A stretch of 64,000 nt of DNA, taken from the NCBI RefSeq assembly GCF_000631985.1, contig NZ_JFYN01000010.1, positions 52,577 to 116,576 of the forward strand, written 5' to 3'. The first letter of the stretch is position 1, and every line of letters begins with the position of its first letter. This DNA is from Pseudomonas sp. RIT288 (lineage in GTDB: Bacteria; Pseudomonadota; Gammaproteobacteria; Pseudomonadales; Pseudomonadaceae). The notes beneath the pieces were generated by a model. The model ran no database searches and was not told the DNA's origin. It saw only the letters and a list, made by a program, of their open reading frames with translations. The position numbers were made by a program, and so were the translations under genes. Below, in pieces: positions 8,926-15,815 of the stretch.

Positions 8926-9327
8926 TCAGCGGCGCGAGGCGCCTTCAACAATGGCGTTCACAACTGCTTTACGTTCACCCTGAGCCGCATCGCCCGTCGG
9001 AGTAGATGTCGACGCGCCGGTGGCATCAGCCTTGATCGCACTCAGTGAAATACCGCGATCCTGCGCCGCCTTAAACAGCTGCAGAGCGGTGGCCTCGACC
9101 GAGGTGCCGGCATCGATGGCGGCGGCGATCTCGGTCTCGAAACCCTTGCTGGCCATGGCGTTGATAGCGGTGATGCGCTGTCGCTCGGCGGTAGCACCCT
9201 CCTCACGGCTTTGGGTGCGAACACTCTCAAGATCCGGTTGACCGGCTTGAGCGATCTCGATGGTTTGCGGATCCGTGCCGGCGGCCAGCGCCTCACGCAA
9301 CTCCGCCGTGCTGCTGACGGTGGTCAT
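8926..9327 (-). CDS. Capsid scaffold protein from an internal start (lambda Nu3-like)
   Basis: An in-frame ATG at 9327 (residue 278 of the protease) is preceded by a strong ribosome binding site, GAGGAAA at 9334-9340, with 6-base spacing. This would yield a 133-residue protein that starts MTTVSSTAELREAL, highly charged and Ala-rich, with the same C-terminus as the protease. Nu3 of lambda is made in just this way. The nested start is seen directly; its use is inferred. Confidence 0.68.
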   Translation of the reverse strand: MTTVSSTAELREALAAGTDPQTIEIAQAGQPDLESVRTQSREEGATAERQRITAINAMASKGFETEIAAAIDAGTSVEATALQLFKAAQDRGISLSAIKADATGASTSTPTGDAAQGERKAVVNAIVEGASRR

Positions 9328-10158
9328 GTTGTATTTCCTCGGTTGGGTTGCGGCCGGTTTGGCCAGTTCTGTAATCAATGTTTCGAGTGAGCCAAGGCGG
9401 TGGGCCAAGCCGGACTCAACGGCGGTGGCGCCCACGCGCAAACCGCCGAAGTCGCCCATCTCAGGAACGCGCTCAGGATCCACGCCCAGGTTGCGGGCCA
9501 CTTTGGCCACGAACACGTCGCCCATGGCGTCGACCGTCTCGCCGACTTTGGCCCGACCTTCTTCGGTGGCCAGATCCACTCGCTTGTTGGGCGCGTTGCG
9601 ACTGACGATCTGGTAGCGCTTGCGACCGTTGGCTTCTTCACCGCCGACGACAGCCTCAACGACTACACCGATGCTGCCAGCGAGTGCGGTTTCGTCGATA
9701 ACGATCTCGCTGGCCGCTGAAGCAATCCAATAAGCCGCGCTGGCACCAGTGCCGCCGATGTAGGCGACAATGCGTTTACGATCACGGGCCGAATGGATCT
9801 GGTCGGCCAGCTCGTTGATGCCAGCCGCTACGCCGCCAGGGCTGTCGATGTTCAGGATGATTGCACTGACCTTGGGATCATCCAGCGCCGTTTGCAGGTC
9901 GGTGGCTAACACCTGAGTGCTCGTCGCGCCGCTGATCTCAGTGAATAGATTGGCGTAACGAAACACTGGGCCAACCACCGGAATGATGGCCACGCCATTG
10001 CGCACACTGACGGTGCGGCTGTTATCCAGCCGCATGCCGGTGCGGGTTTCCAGCGCTGCCGGATCGCCCATCCGATCTGCAATGGTCAGCAGGTTGTCCA
10101 GGGCGCCAGGCAGCATCAGCCAAGGCTGCGATGCAGCCAGCTCAAATGCGCGGGGCAT
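8926..10158 (-). CDS. Head maturation protease, S49 family (lambda gpC-like), fused to scaffold
   Basis: The protein has 410 residues. Residues 50-270 form an S49 signal-peptide-peptidase-like domain with NIDSPGG at 104-110, the nucleophile Ser140 in GASAAYW and a likely catalytic Lys near 191-192. The C-terminal part from about residue 278 is charged and helical with a linker rich in Ala, Thr and Ser, as in the Nu3 scaffold. In lambda, gpC and the Nu3 scaffold share one frame, and the same layout is present here. The protease should remove scaffold and process the portal during head assembly. Confidence 0.9.
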   Translation of the reverse strand: MPRAFELAASQPWLMLPGALDNLLTIADRMGDPAALETRTGMRLDNSRTVSVRNGVAIIPVVGPVFRYANLFTEISGATSTQVLATDLQTALDDPKVSAIILNIDSPGGVAAGINELADQIHSARDRKRIVAYIGGTGASAAYWIASAASEIVIDETALAGSIGVVVEAVVGGEEANGRKRYQIVSRNAPNKRVDLATEEGRAKVGETVDAMGDVFVAKVARNLGVDPERVPEMGDFGGLRVGATAVESGLAHRLGSLETLITELAKPAATQPRKYNMTTVSSTAELREALAAGTDPQTIEIAQAGQPDLESVRTQSREEGATAERQRITAINAMASKGFETEIAAAIDAGTSVEATALQLFKAAQDRGISLSAIKADATGASTSTPTGDAAQGERKAVVNAIVEGASRR

Positions 10159-10160
10159 GG

Positions 10161-11771
10161 TTATTCCTCGTTGGGGTTATTGGGCAGTGGAGTTTCCTGC
10201 TCGCGACCTTTGGGCAGGACATGCAGGCCATCCTTGCGGCGTTGCTCGACCTCGCGGACACGCTGTCGGTACACCTGCTGCCACGGTTCACCGGTCATTG
10301 CGGCTGTTTCCAGCGTTTCATTGCTGACGCCGATTTCGATGCGCTTGCCGGCGGCGTTGGCTTCCTTGAGTTCATCAATAGCGCCACGGGCCGGACCGAT
10401 CCAGATCGCTTGGCAGTACGCTTTGCGTTTTGCGGGATCGGCGTAGCCCGGCAATTTGATCAGCCCCCTCGCCACCGCTTCATCAATCAGCAGCTCTCGA
10501 CTGGGCTGACAGAAGTCACAGATCAGCCACCAACGACGCAGGCTGTAGAACCGCCACGCCTGCAACATGGCGGCGCGGGCAGCGCTATAGCTGCTGCTGT
10601 AATGCAGCAAAAGCTCTTCCATTGGCTGTTCGAGCGCGGCGCCAATTTCCTTAACTACGGCGGTAAAGAACGGATCGAATTGCGCGTTGGGTCGCGCTGG
10701 GTTTGCGATCACTGGCTCTTCACCTTGGCCCAAATCGACAATGGCGCCCTCGCCCAAGGCCAACTCACCATCGCCGGTAGTGTCGCCTCCAACGCCGTCA
10801 CCTTCGTTGGCCAGTGCCGTCAGCGGCAGATTGCCCACCTGAAAGTCATTGGTCTTTTTGATGAACACGGTGAACATCGCCGAGATCACCGCCGCCATCA
10901 GTTCGGCACTGCTGTAGCGCTCCAACTTCTGCAGCGGCTCCAGCACCGGAGCCAAATAGGGCGCGCCACGCTTTTGCCCTGGCCGCTCCTTGTCCGCCAT
11001 GACGTGCATCACACGGCGCCGGCCAGTGGCCTCTCCGAAGGCCGGCAACCGTTCCCACTTAAGCGCTTGGCCGGAGGTGTATTCGTTCTGGTAGCCGCTG
11101 CAGACGTGATAGGCCAACGGCGCGCCGAGCCGGTCAAACTCGACACCATCCACTAGGTACGCTCCATCCAGTTGCCCAGCCGGATTGCACACCCGATCCG
11201 ATTCGATCAATTGCAACCGCGTACTGAATACACAGCCTGGACGCTCATCGTCGGGACTGGCCACCAATACATCGCCGCCTACCATCGACGAGATCAACAC
11301 CAATGCCTGTAGCTGGTAGTGATTGAGCGACGCCTCGGCGTCACATTCCCGAGGGTCATCGGCATACAACGACCACAAACGATCAAGCTGAGCGTTGATT
11401 GCATCGGCCTGCAGTTCGTCGAGTCCAAGCGCGTCATGGTCGATCTGTGCGCGGCAAACCAGTCCGGTGCCAACGACATTGGTACGCAAGCGAGTGATGG
11501 CTGCACGGGCGATCAGGTGATTGCGCATGGCATCCCGCGAGCGAGCCACCAGCATTCGCCGCTCATTGTGATCGAGATCCCGACGCGGGCTACCAAGACC
11601 GGGTATCCAGCTGGCCATGCTACGCAGCACACGGGAGGCACCGCGCCACCGCGTCTCAACACCGCCACCGCCGCCTTGAGCGACGATAGGTCGGGCTTCG
11701 TTTGCCGACTTGGCGAGTTTGATCGCCTCACGCATCAGCAACTCGGCCGGGTCTTTTCGAAAAAATCCCAT
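10161..11771 (-). CDS. Portal protein (lambda gpB family)
   Basis: The protein has 536 residues, about the size of lambda gpB (533). It contains the family features: an ARDAMRNHLIARAAI-like helix, NVVGTGLVCRAQID, MVGGDVLV, and late in the chain a YSSSYSAARAAMLQAWRFY motif. Twelve copies form the portal ring through which DNA enters. The gene lies 2 bp before the protease gene and 2 bp after gpW. Confidence 0.92.
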   Translation of the reverse strand: MGFFRKDPAELLMREAIKLAKSANEARPIVAQGGGGGVETRWRGASRVLRSMASWIPGLGSPRRDLDHNERRMLVARSRDAMRNHLIARAAITRLRTNVVGTGLVCRAQIDHDALGLDELQADAINAQLDRLWSLYADDPRECDAEASLNHYQLQALVLISSMVGGDVLVASPDDERPGCVFSTRLQLIESDRVCNPAGQLDGAYLVDGVEFDRLGAPLAYHVCSGYQNEYTSGQALKWERLPAFGEATGRRRVMHVMADKERPGQKRGAPYLAPVLEPLQKLERYSSAELMAAVISAMFTVFIKKTNDFQVGNLPLTALANEGDGVGGDTTGDGELALGEGAIVDLGQGEEPVIANPARPNAQFDPFFTAVVKEIGAALEQPMEELLLHYSSSYSAARAAMLQAWRFYSLRRWWLICDFCQPSRELLIDEAVARGLIKLPGYADPAKRKAYCQAIWIGPARGAIDELKEANAAGKRIEIGVSNETLETAAMTGEPWQQVYRQRVREVEQRRKDGLHVLPKGREQETPLPNNPNEE

Positions 11772-11773
11772 AG

Positions 11774-11989
11774 TCAGATCTTCATGTAGGAGATGCGGTT
11801 ACGACCGCGTCCCTGGTGTTGGGCCTGTTCCAGCGCAACCTCCTTCGCATATTGCTGCTCTAGCAAGCGAAGGCTGTTCAGCTCGGCGCGATACAGTTCG
11901 CGATCCGCACGACGCAAGCGTTGGCCTTTCTTCAGGACGTCAGAGATCGCCGCCCGGACTTCCGCGAGGCGCTGTTGTGCGTCTGTCAT
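11774..11989 (-). CDS. Head-tail joining protein gpW (lambda W-like)
   Basis: The protein has 71 residues from the ATG at 11989 (MTDAQQRLAEVRAAI), about the length of lambda gpW (68). Two helices with a short beta hairpin are expected; the second helix reads LNSLRLLEQQYAKEVALEQ. It stabilises packaged heads before tail joining. It lies between terminase and portal genes, the same position as in lambda. An earlier GTG/TTG start is not needed. Confidence 0.85.
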   Translation of the reverse strand: MTDAQQRLAEVRAAISDVLKKGQRLRRADRELYRAELNSLRLLEQQYAKEVALEQAQHQGRGRNRISYMKI

Positions 11990-11999
11990 GTTTGTTTTC

Positions 12000-14012
12000 C
12001 TAGTAGCCCGCGCGACTGCGGGTGCCCCGCCCACGAGCGACGGCTCGGCGCGGTACCGGTGCGACCGGTTGTTCGGTGGTGAACAGAGTTGGCTGTAGCA
12101 GTTGCTGCTCCAGCTGGTCCCATTCGTGATCGCGCAGCAGGTGGGTTTTCAGACTGCGCGCCGCATGCAAGGCGTACACCTCGCAGTCGAGCGCTTCGTT
12201 GCGCCGTCCGGCCTTTTTCTGCCAAACCATCTTGCTGGGGTTGCGTGGGTGCGGCGCCAGCACTTCGTTGGTGAGCTGCTCGTAGTAGTCCGAGCGGATC
12301 TCGCTATACCAGTGCATTCGGCCAGGCCCTGCGCCTTTCAGCCGAAGTCGGCCGTCGATCAGAGTCTTGGCTTTGTGCGTGCCAACGATGTGGACCCTCA
12401 GCCCGTATTTGGCAGCCTTGGTGTTGTCTTGCGAGGTGTCCACCGACTGCGGCGGCTTGGTAAAAATCTCCTTGTCACGGCTGTCAACGGAAGCACCTTT
12501 GATCGCCATAACGTTGTAGCGTTGACGATCACGCACATACGCATAAACCGCATCGCTGGTATTACCGTCAGAGCTGTCGATGCTGACCGCCGACACCGCC
12601 AGTTGGGCGCCGCTTGCGATGGGAATCGGTCTGGAGATGACCCTGTCCAACTCTTGCCAGACAGTGTCATGCGGATCGATGGGGTTGCCGTGCAGCTCGC
12701 CCCAATACAGACGCCATGACTCTTCACCCCGACCCCATCCAGTGATCACTAGCGCCAAGCGGTCGCCTTGCACGTCGACGCCAACGGTGACCAAGAGCAC
12801 ACCTTGGGGCGCGGTGAGTTCCGCGTAGGGTTCGGCGCGCTTCTCCAGTTCGTCAGTCTTCGGAGCATCGCTCTGGTATTCGTAGCTTTCGCCTTTGGAG
12901 CTATTGACGAAGGCGATCATCGGGCCGATGTTGCCCTGCGCTGCAGCGTGCTCAGCCTGGAGTTTCTTTTCCATCAGCACCTCAAAGCGAGATCCCCAGA
13001 ACGTTGCGTAGAGTTCGTTGAGGATGTAGCCCGCGATACCGCGAAACTCTGCTGTAGCTGACCAGCGCCCATGCTTGAGGTTGGCGTTTTTCTGGTTATC
13101 GTCCCAGATCCCGCCGCAGTGCGGGCAGGAGTAGAACGTCTTTTCCGGACGCTTCTTGCCGTACACCTCATGCTGGTACTCAGGATCCTCATCGCAGTGC
13201 AGGTTGTCGAAGCTCAGCGCGTGCTCTTGCCCGCACTCGTGACAGGGCACCAAGCCAACACGCTTGTCTGATAGCTCCAACTCCGCATCGATGGCCGATA
13301 GACCTTTGATGGTCGGTGTGCCGCCGATGATGATTTTCGAACGACGAAAGGTTTTGAGTCGCTCCTTCGCCAGCTTGATGCTATCGCCCTGCCCACGCAG
13401 GTTGAGGTTGCAGTCGTCCGGTTCCTCAATGGCCACCCGTGGCACTGGCGTGGACTTCACGCTAGCCGGGCTGTTGGAGCCAACCATTTTCAGGAAGCCA
13501 CCAGGGAAACGCTTGAAGTCCTGCCTTTGTTGAAGCTTGCGGCTGCGCAGGTCGACTTTCTTGCGCAGCCGTGGCGTGGCTTCAATCATCGGTTCGAGCT
13601 TTTCGCCGACGTACTGTTTGGCCGCTTCGGCTTTGGGAAACAACACCAGGATCGGGGACGGGTCAATGTCGATCCATTTGCCCAGGGCATTTCCCAGAAC
13701 GCCAGACGTCCAGGCCACCTGCGCCGATTTGCGTCCGACGATCTCGCTAACAGTCGGATCATCCAGTGCCTCCAATGGCCCACCGGGCCAGATAAGGTGA
13801 GGTGTCACGTCAAAGCGATACTTGCCGGGGCGTGCCGCTTCTTCAGGTGCGAGCCAGCGGTACTTGTCCGCCCACTCGATAATGCTCATGCGGGGCGGCG
13901 GTGCCCACTTGCGGCAGGCGCCGCGCAGCGCTTTAGTCGCCGTCTTCCTCAAGGCCCTCCGTATCGTCCGGTTCGTCAGAATATCCATCTGACGGGGCAT
14001 CATCCTTGTCAT
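12000..14012 (-). CDS. Terminase large subunit (lambda GpA family)
   Basis: The protein has 670 residues. It has an ATPase domain with a Walker-A-like segment near 93-102 (GRKSAQVAWT), a Walker-B-like RVAIEEPDD near 192-200, two Cys pairs (257/260 and 296/299) that could bind zinc, and a C-terminal nuclease part with VGVDVQGDRL and RRNEALDCEVYALHA. GpA cuts cos and drives DNA into the head. The ATG at 14012 has GGAGG upstream and lies inside the small subunit gene, an 80-bp overlap; internal Met codons at 4, 5 and 9 are alternatives. Confidence 0.93.
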   Translation of the reverse strand: MTRMMPRQMDILTNRTIRRALRKTATKALRGACRKWAPPPRMSIIEWADKYRWLAPEEAARPGKYRFDVTPHLIWPGGPLEALDDPTVSEIVGRKSAQVAWTSGVLGNALGKWIDIDPSPILVLFPKAEAAKQYVGEKLEPMIEATPRLRKKVDLRSRKLQQRQDFKRFPGGFLKMVGSNSPASVKSTPVPRVAIEEPDDCNLNLRGQGDSIKLAKERLKTFRRSKIIIGGTPTIKGLSAIDAELELSDKRVGLVPCHECGQEHALSFDNLHCDEDPEYQHEVYGKKRPEKTFYSCPHCGGIWDDNQKNANLKHGRWSATAEFRGIAGYILNELYATFWGSRFEVLMEKKLQAEHAAAQGNIGPMIAFVNSSKGESYEYQSDAPKTDELEKRAEPYAELTAPQGVLLVTVGVDVQGDRLALVITGWGRGEESWRLYWGELHGNPIDPHDTVWQELDRVISRPIPIASGAQLAVSAVSIDSSDGNTSDAVYAYVRDRQRYNVMAIKGASVDSRDKEIFTKPPQSVDTSQDNTKAAKYGLRVHIVGTHKAKTLIDGRLRLKGAGPGRMHWYSEIRSDYYEQLTNEVLAPHPRNPSKMVWQKKAGRRNEALDCEVYALHAARSLKTHLLRDHEWDQLEQQLLQPTLFTTEQPVAPVPRRAVARGRGTRSRAGY

Positions 14013-14457
14013 AGTCAGAAAGCCTCCTCAGGATGGCTTCAATAGGGTCGCGAATGAGCTGCTCGTCAACTTCCACGTCGTAGCGCGCCGACAATTCGGC
14101 GGCTAACGCGTCCGGAAAGGAATTGAGCAGCTCCACTTTGGCTGCGGTGATCATGGCTTCGAAACGCTCGACCAGATCAGCCGCAATCACAACCTCGCCC
14201 AGATCCTTGGCCATCGCGAGTTCTTCGCGGTCGGCACGGATCCGGTCGAGCCGGTCGCGTGAAGATTCTTTTTTGCCGTTGAGTGCAGCCTGGTGCATCA
14301 GCCACTGAATGACGGCTTCGGTGTCGTATTGGTTTTCGTTGCCCCGACCGAGGCCGAACTCGGTCACAGGCATGCCGTCGTTCTGCCATCGGGTCAGGGT
14401 GCGTTCATCACGGCCGACGATCTCGCTCAAGTCGGCCTTGCTAACTGACCTGCCCAT
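13933..14457 (-). CDS. Terminase small subunit (lambda Nu1-like)
   Basis: The protein has 174 residues, near lambda Nu1 (181). The N-terminal part is a winged helix-turn-helix (SVSKADLSEIVGRDERTLTRWQ) that would bind cos, the middle has a charged helix (SSRDRLDRIRADREELAMAK), and the C-terminus is acidic and binds the large subunit. It overlaps the large subunit gene, consistent with coupled expression. Confidence 0.9.
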   Translation of the reverse strand: MGRSVSKADLSEIVGRDERTLTRWQNDGMPVTEFGLGRGNENQYDTEAVIQWLMHQAALNGKKESSRDRLDRIRADREELAMAKDLGEVVIAADLVERFEAMITAAKVELLNSFPDALAAELSARYDVEVDEQLIRDPIEAILRRLSDYDKDDAPSDGYSDEPDDTEGLEEDGD

Positions 14458-14592
14458 ATCTAACCCTTTGAAAAGACGGACATCCCTGCCAAATTCTCAG
14501 CTGCAGAGATCCCGCGAGTTCGCTAACCCGTGTAGGGGGCGGCCCTCAGGGAGGACCCGGAAAAATGGCGCCCCCCACCCGGCCGCCGACCT
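14458..14592. other. Candidate cos region upstream of the small terminase gene
   Basis: This 135-bp gap is very GC-rich in its left-facing half. At 14581-14592 the plus strand matches the lambda cohesive-end 12-mer at 10 of 12 positions and overlaps the holin stop codon. A second GC-rich run lies at 14534-14545. The place, next to nu1, is where lambda-type phages keep cos. No experimental support; see findings. Confidence 0.4.
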
Positions 14593-14929
14593 AGCTGCGG
14601 TCGACCGATGTCGACTCCGAAACGCCCAGCCGCTTGGCGGCCCAGCGTTCGTACAACCCGATGGCCACATCGGCACCGGCCATCGCCGTCAGGCAACCCA
14701 AGGCGCCTGCCGTCCAGATCGTCATGCCCGCCGCGATCATCAGCATCATCGCCGACACTCCGCAGACAATGCAGGCACCAGACCGAAGCGCGAGGCGGCG
14801 CAACAACGCCCAGCCCCGCGCCCCATCTTTGTCGGCTCGCCACATCTCTCCCGATACGCCGCCGACCAGGGCCAGGACGATCACTAACCAGATCGGCATC
14901 TCTGCCAGCGCTTGTTGCTCGTTTGTCAT
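14591..14929 (-). CDS. Phage holin
   Basis: The protein has 112 residues from the ATG at 14929, which has AGGGG 7 bases upstream. It begins MTNEQQALAEMPIW and has a hydrophobic segment near 11-26 (WLVIVLALVGGVSGE), then two more near 46-70 and 72-88, a three-helix pattern like class III holins. Its role is to open the inner membrane at lysis. It sits upstream of the terminase genes, away from any endolysin, none of which is in the window. Confidence 0.72.
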   Translation of the reverse strand: MTNEQQALAEMPIWLVIVLALVGGVSGEMWRADKDGARGWALLRRLALRSGACIVCGVSAMMLMIAAGMTIWTAGALGCLTAMAGADVAIGLYERWAAKRLGVSESTSVDRS

Positions 14930-14946
14930 CGCCAACCCCTAAACGC

Positions 14947-14969
14947 AAAAACCCGGCGCAATGGCCGGG
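14947..14969 (-). terminator. Intrinsic terminator in the late leader, upstream of the holin gene
   Basis: A 6-bp GC stem (14952-14957 with 14964-14969, loop of 6) followed by five T on the minus strand. It lies 18 bp before the holin start, downstream of the Q-like gene, the position of lambda tR'. Late transcription would have to read through it. Confidence 0.65.
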
Positions 14970-15455
14970 CTTGGTGGTGTGGTGACTGCCGCTATCTGCG
15001 GTCGCACCTATCGAAGATGGGTACTTTTTACAGGGCGATTCCGGTGGCAGCAAGCGAGTTTTAATGCCATGGAACAATACGGGTGCAATATGGGTACGAC
15101 GCAGGTGCGACAGGGGTACAACGTATTCACTCGGCTATCGCTTTTGATTCGGCGTCCCATACGTCCCACCTCTCAAAATCGAAGTGGGACGCCTGAGAGC
15201 GCCTAGATTCGGGGCTTCGCCCTACCGTCCTACTTATTTATCTCCTTTCTCGTGTAAAGGGAGAAATTTAAGAACACGCTTGCGCGTGAAACGCGCGTGC
15301 AATGTGCCTGCTACGCATATGCGGGCGGGTGACGCTGAAAGGTGGGACGGTGGGACAACCCAGTAAAGACAAGGCCCGCACCTGTCCCACTACGTCAAAA
15401 CATAGTGGGACAAGGCGGGCCGGTGGGACAGCAACTGCCGGAGCCGTGCCTGGGG
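14970..15455 (-). promoter_or_regulatory. Late-control intergenic region
   Basis: About 485 bp without a credible gene lie between the Q-like gene and the terminator before the holin. It is the expected place of the late promoter, but I cannot name a convincing -35/-10 pair. It also holds an AT-rich stretch at 15228-15270, GC palindromes at 15277-15300, and eight copies of a GTGGGAC-type heptamer on both strands. Confidence 0.5.
15154..15429. repeat. Cluster of eight GTGGGAC/GTCCCAC heptamers
   Basis: The copies are at 15154 (GTCCCAT variant), 15163, 15184, 15342, 15350, 15384, 15405 and 15423. The pair at 15384 and 15405 is extended to a perfect 9-bp inverted repeat (15384-15392 with 15403-15411). 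Repeats in both orientations close to a primase/helicase gene are typical of origin iterons or of a regulator binding array. Neither is proven. Confidence 0.55.
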
Positions 15456-15815
15456 TCAAGCAGCCACCCCCATCATGACTCCAAGAATCTGCAGGTGTGC
15501 GTCATGCAGGCGCTGATAATAAGTGTCACGACCGCAGCCGCAGTGCGCATATCGCAAGCGCATGCCGACATCGAGGGTGCAGTAGTGCTCTCGCACCACC
15601 GTCACAAGCTCGGGCGCGAGGTGCTTGTTCACGATCAGCTCGATATCTAACGAGCTCTCCAACGGCGCACGGAATGCACGCCGCCCACGGATCAACTGGC
15701 CATTGCTTTCCATCATCATCGCGACCATGTTGCCACCTGCCAGCCCCCCTTTCGAATGATCGGAGTGCAGCTCCTGAGCCCACTTCTTCAGCAACGAATC
15801 AATCTCCTTAATCAT
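15456..15815 (-). CDS. Q-like late antiterminator/regulator (tentative)
   Basis: The protein has 119 residues. It is rich in His and Cys toward the C-terminus and ends in a segment (MRLRYAHCGCGRDTYYQRLHDAHLQI) that reads like a helix-turn-helix of sigma-region-4 type, the pattern of some phage Q antiterminators. Position also fits: it is the last gene of the early leftward operon, followed by a leader with a terminator and then the late genes. I do not recognise a closer family, so the function is inference. It overlaps the primase stop by 8 bp. Confidence 0.5.
   Translation of the reverse strand: MIKEIDSLLKKWAQELHSDHSKGGLAGGNMVAMMMESNGQLIRGRRAFRAPLESSLDIELIVNKHLAPELVTVVREHYCTLDVGMRLRYAHCGCGRDTYYQRLHDAHLQILGVMMGVAA

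Noticed and set aside
14523..15077. 184-residue minus-strand frame across the holin region
   Set aside because: Reading is in a different frame from the holin, has low-complexity Arg/Gly content and no ribosome binding site; the holin frame has membrane helices and a good start.
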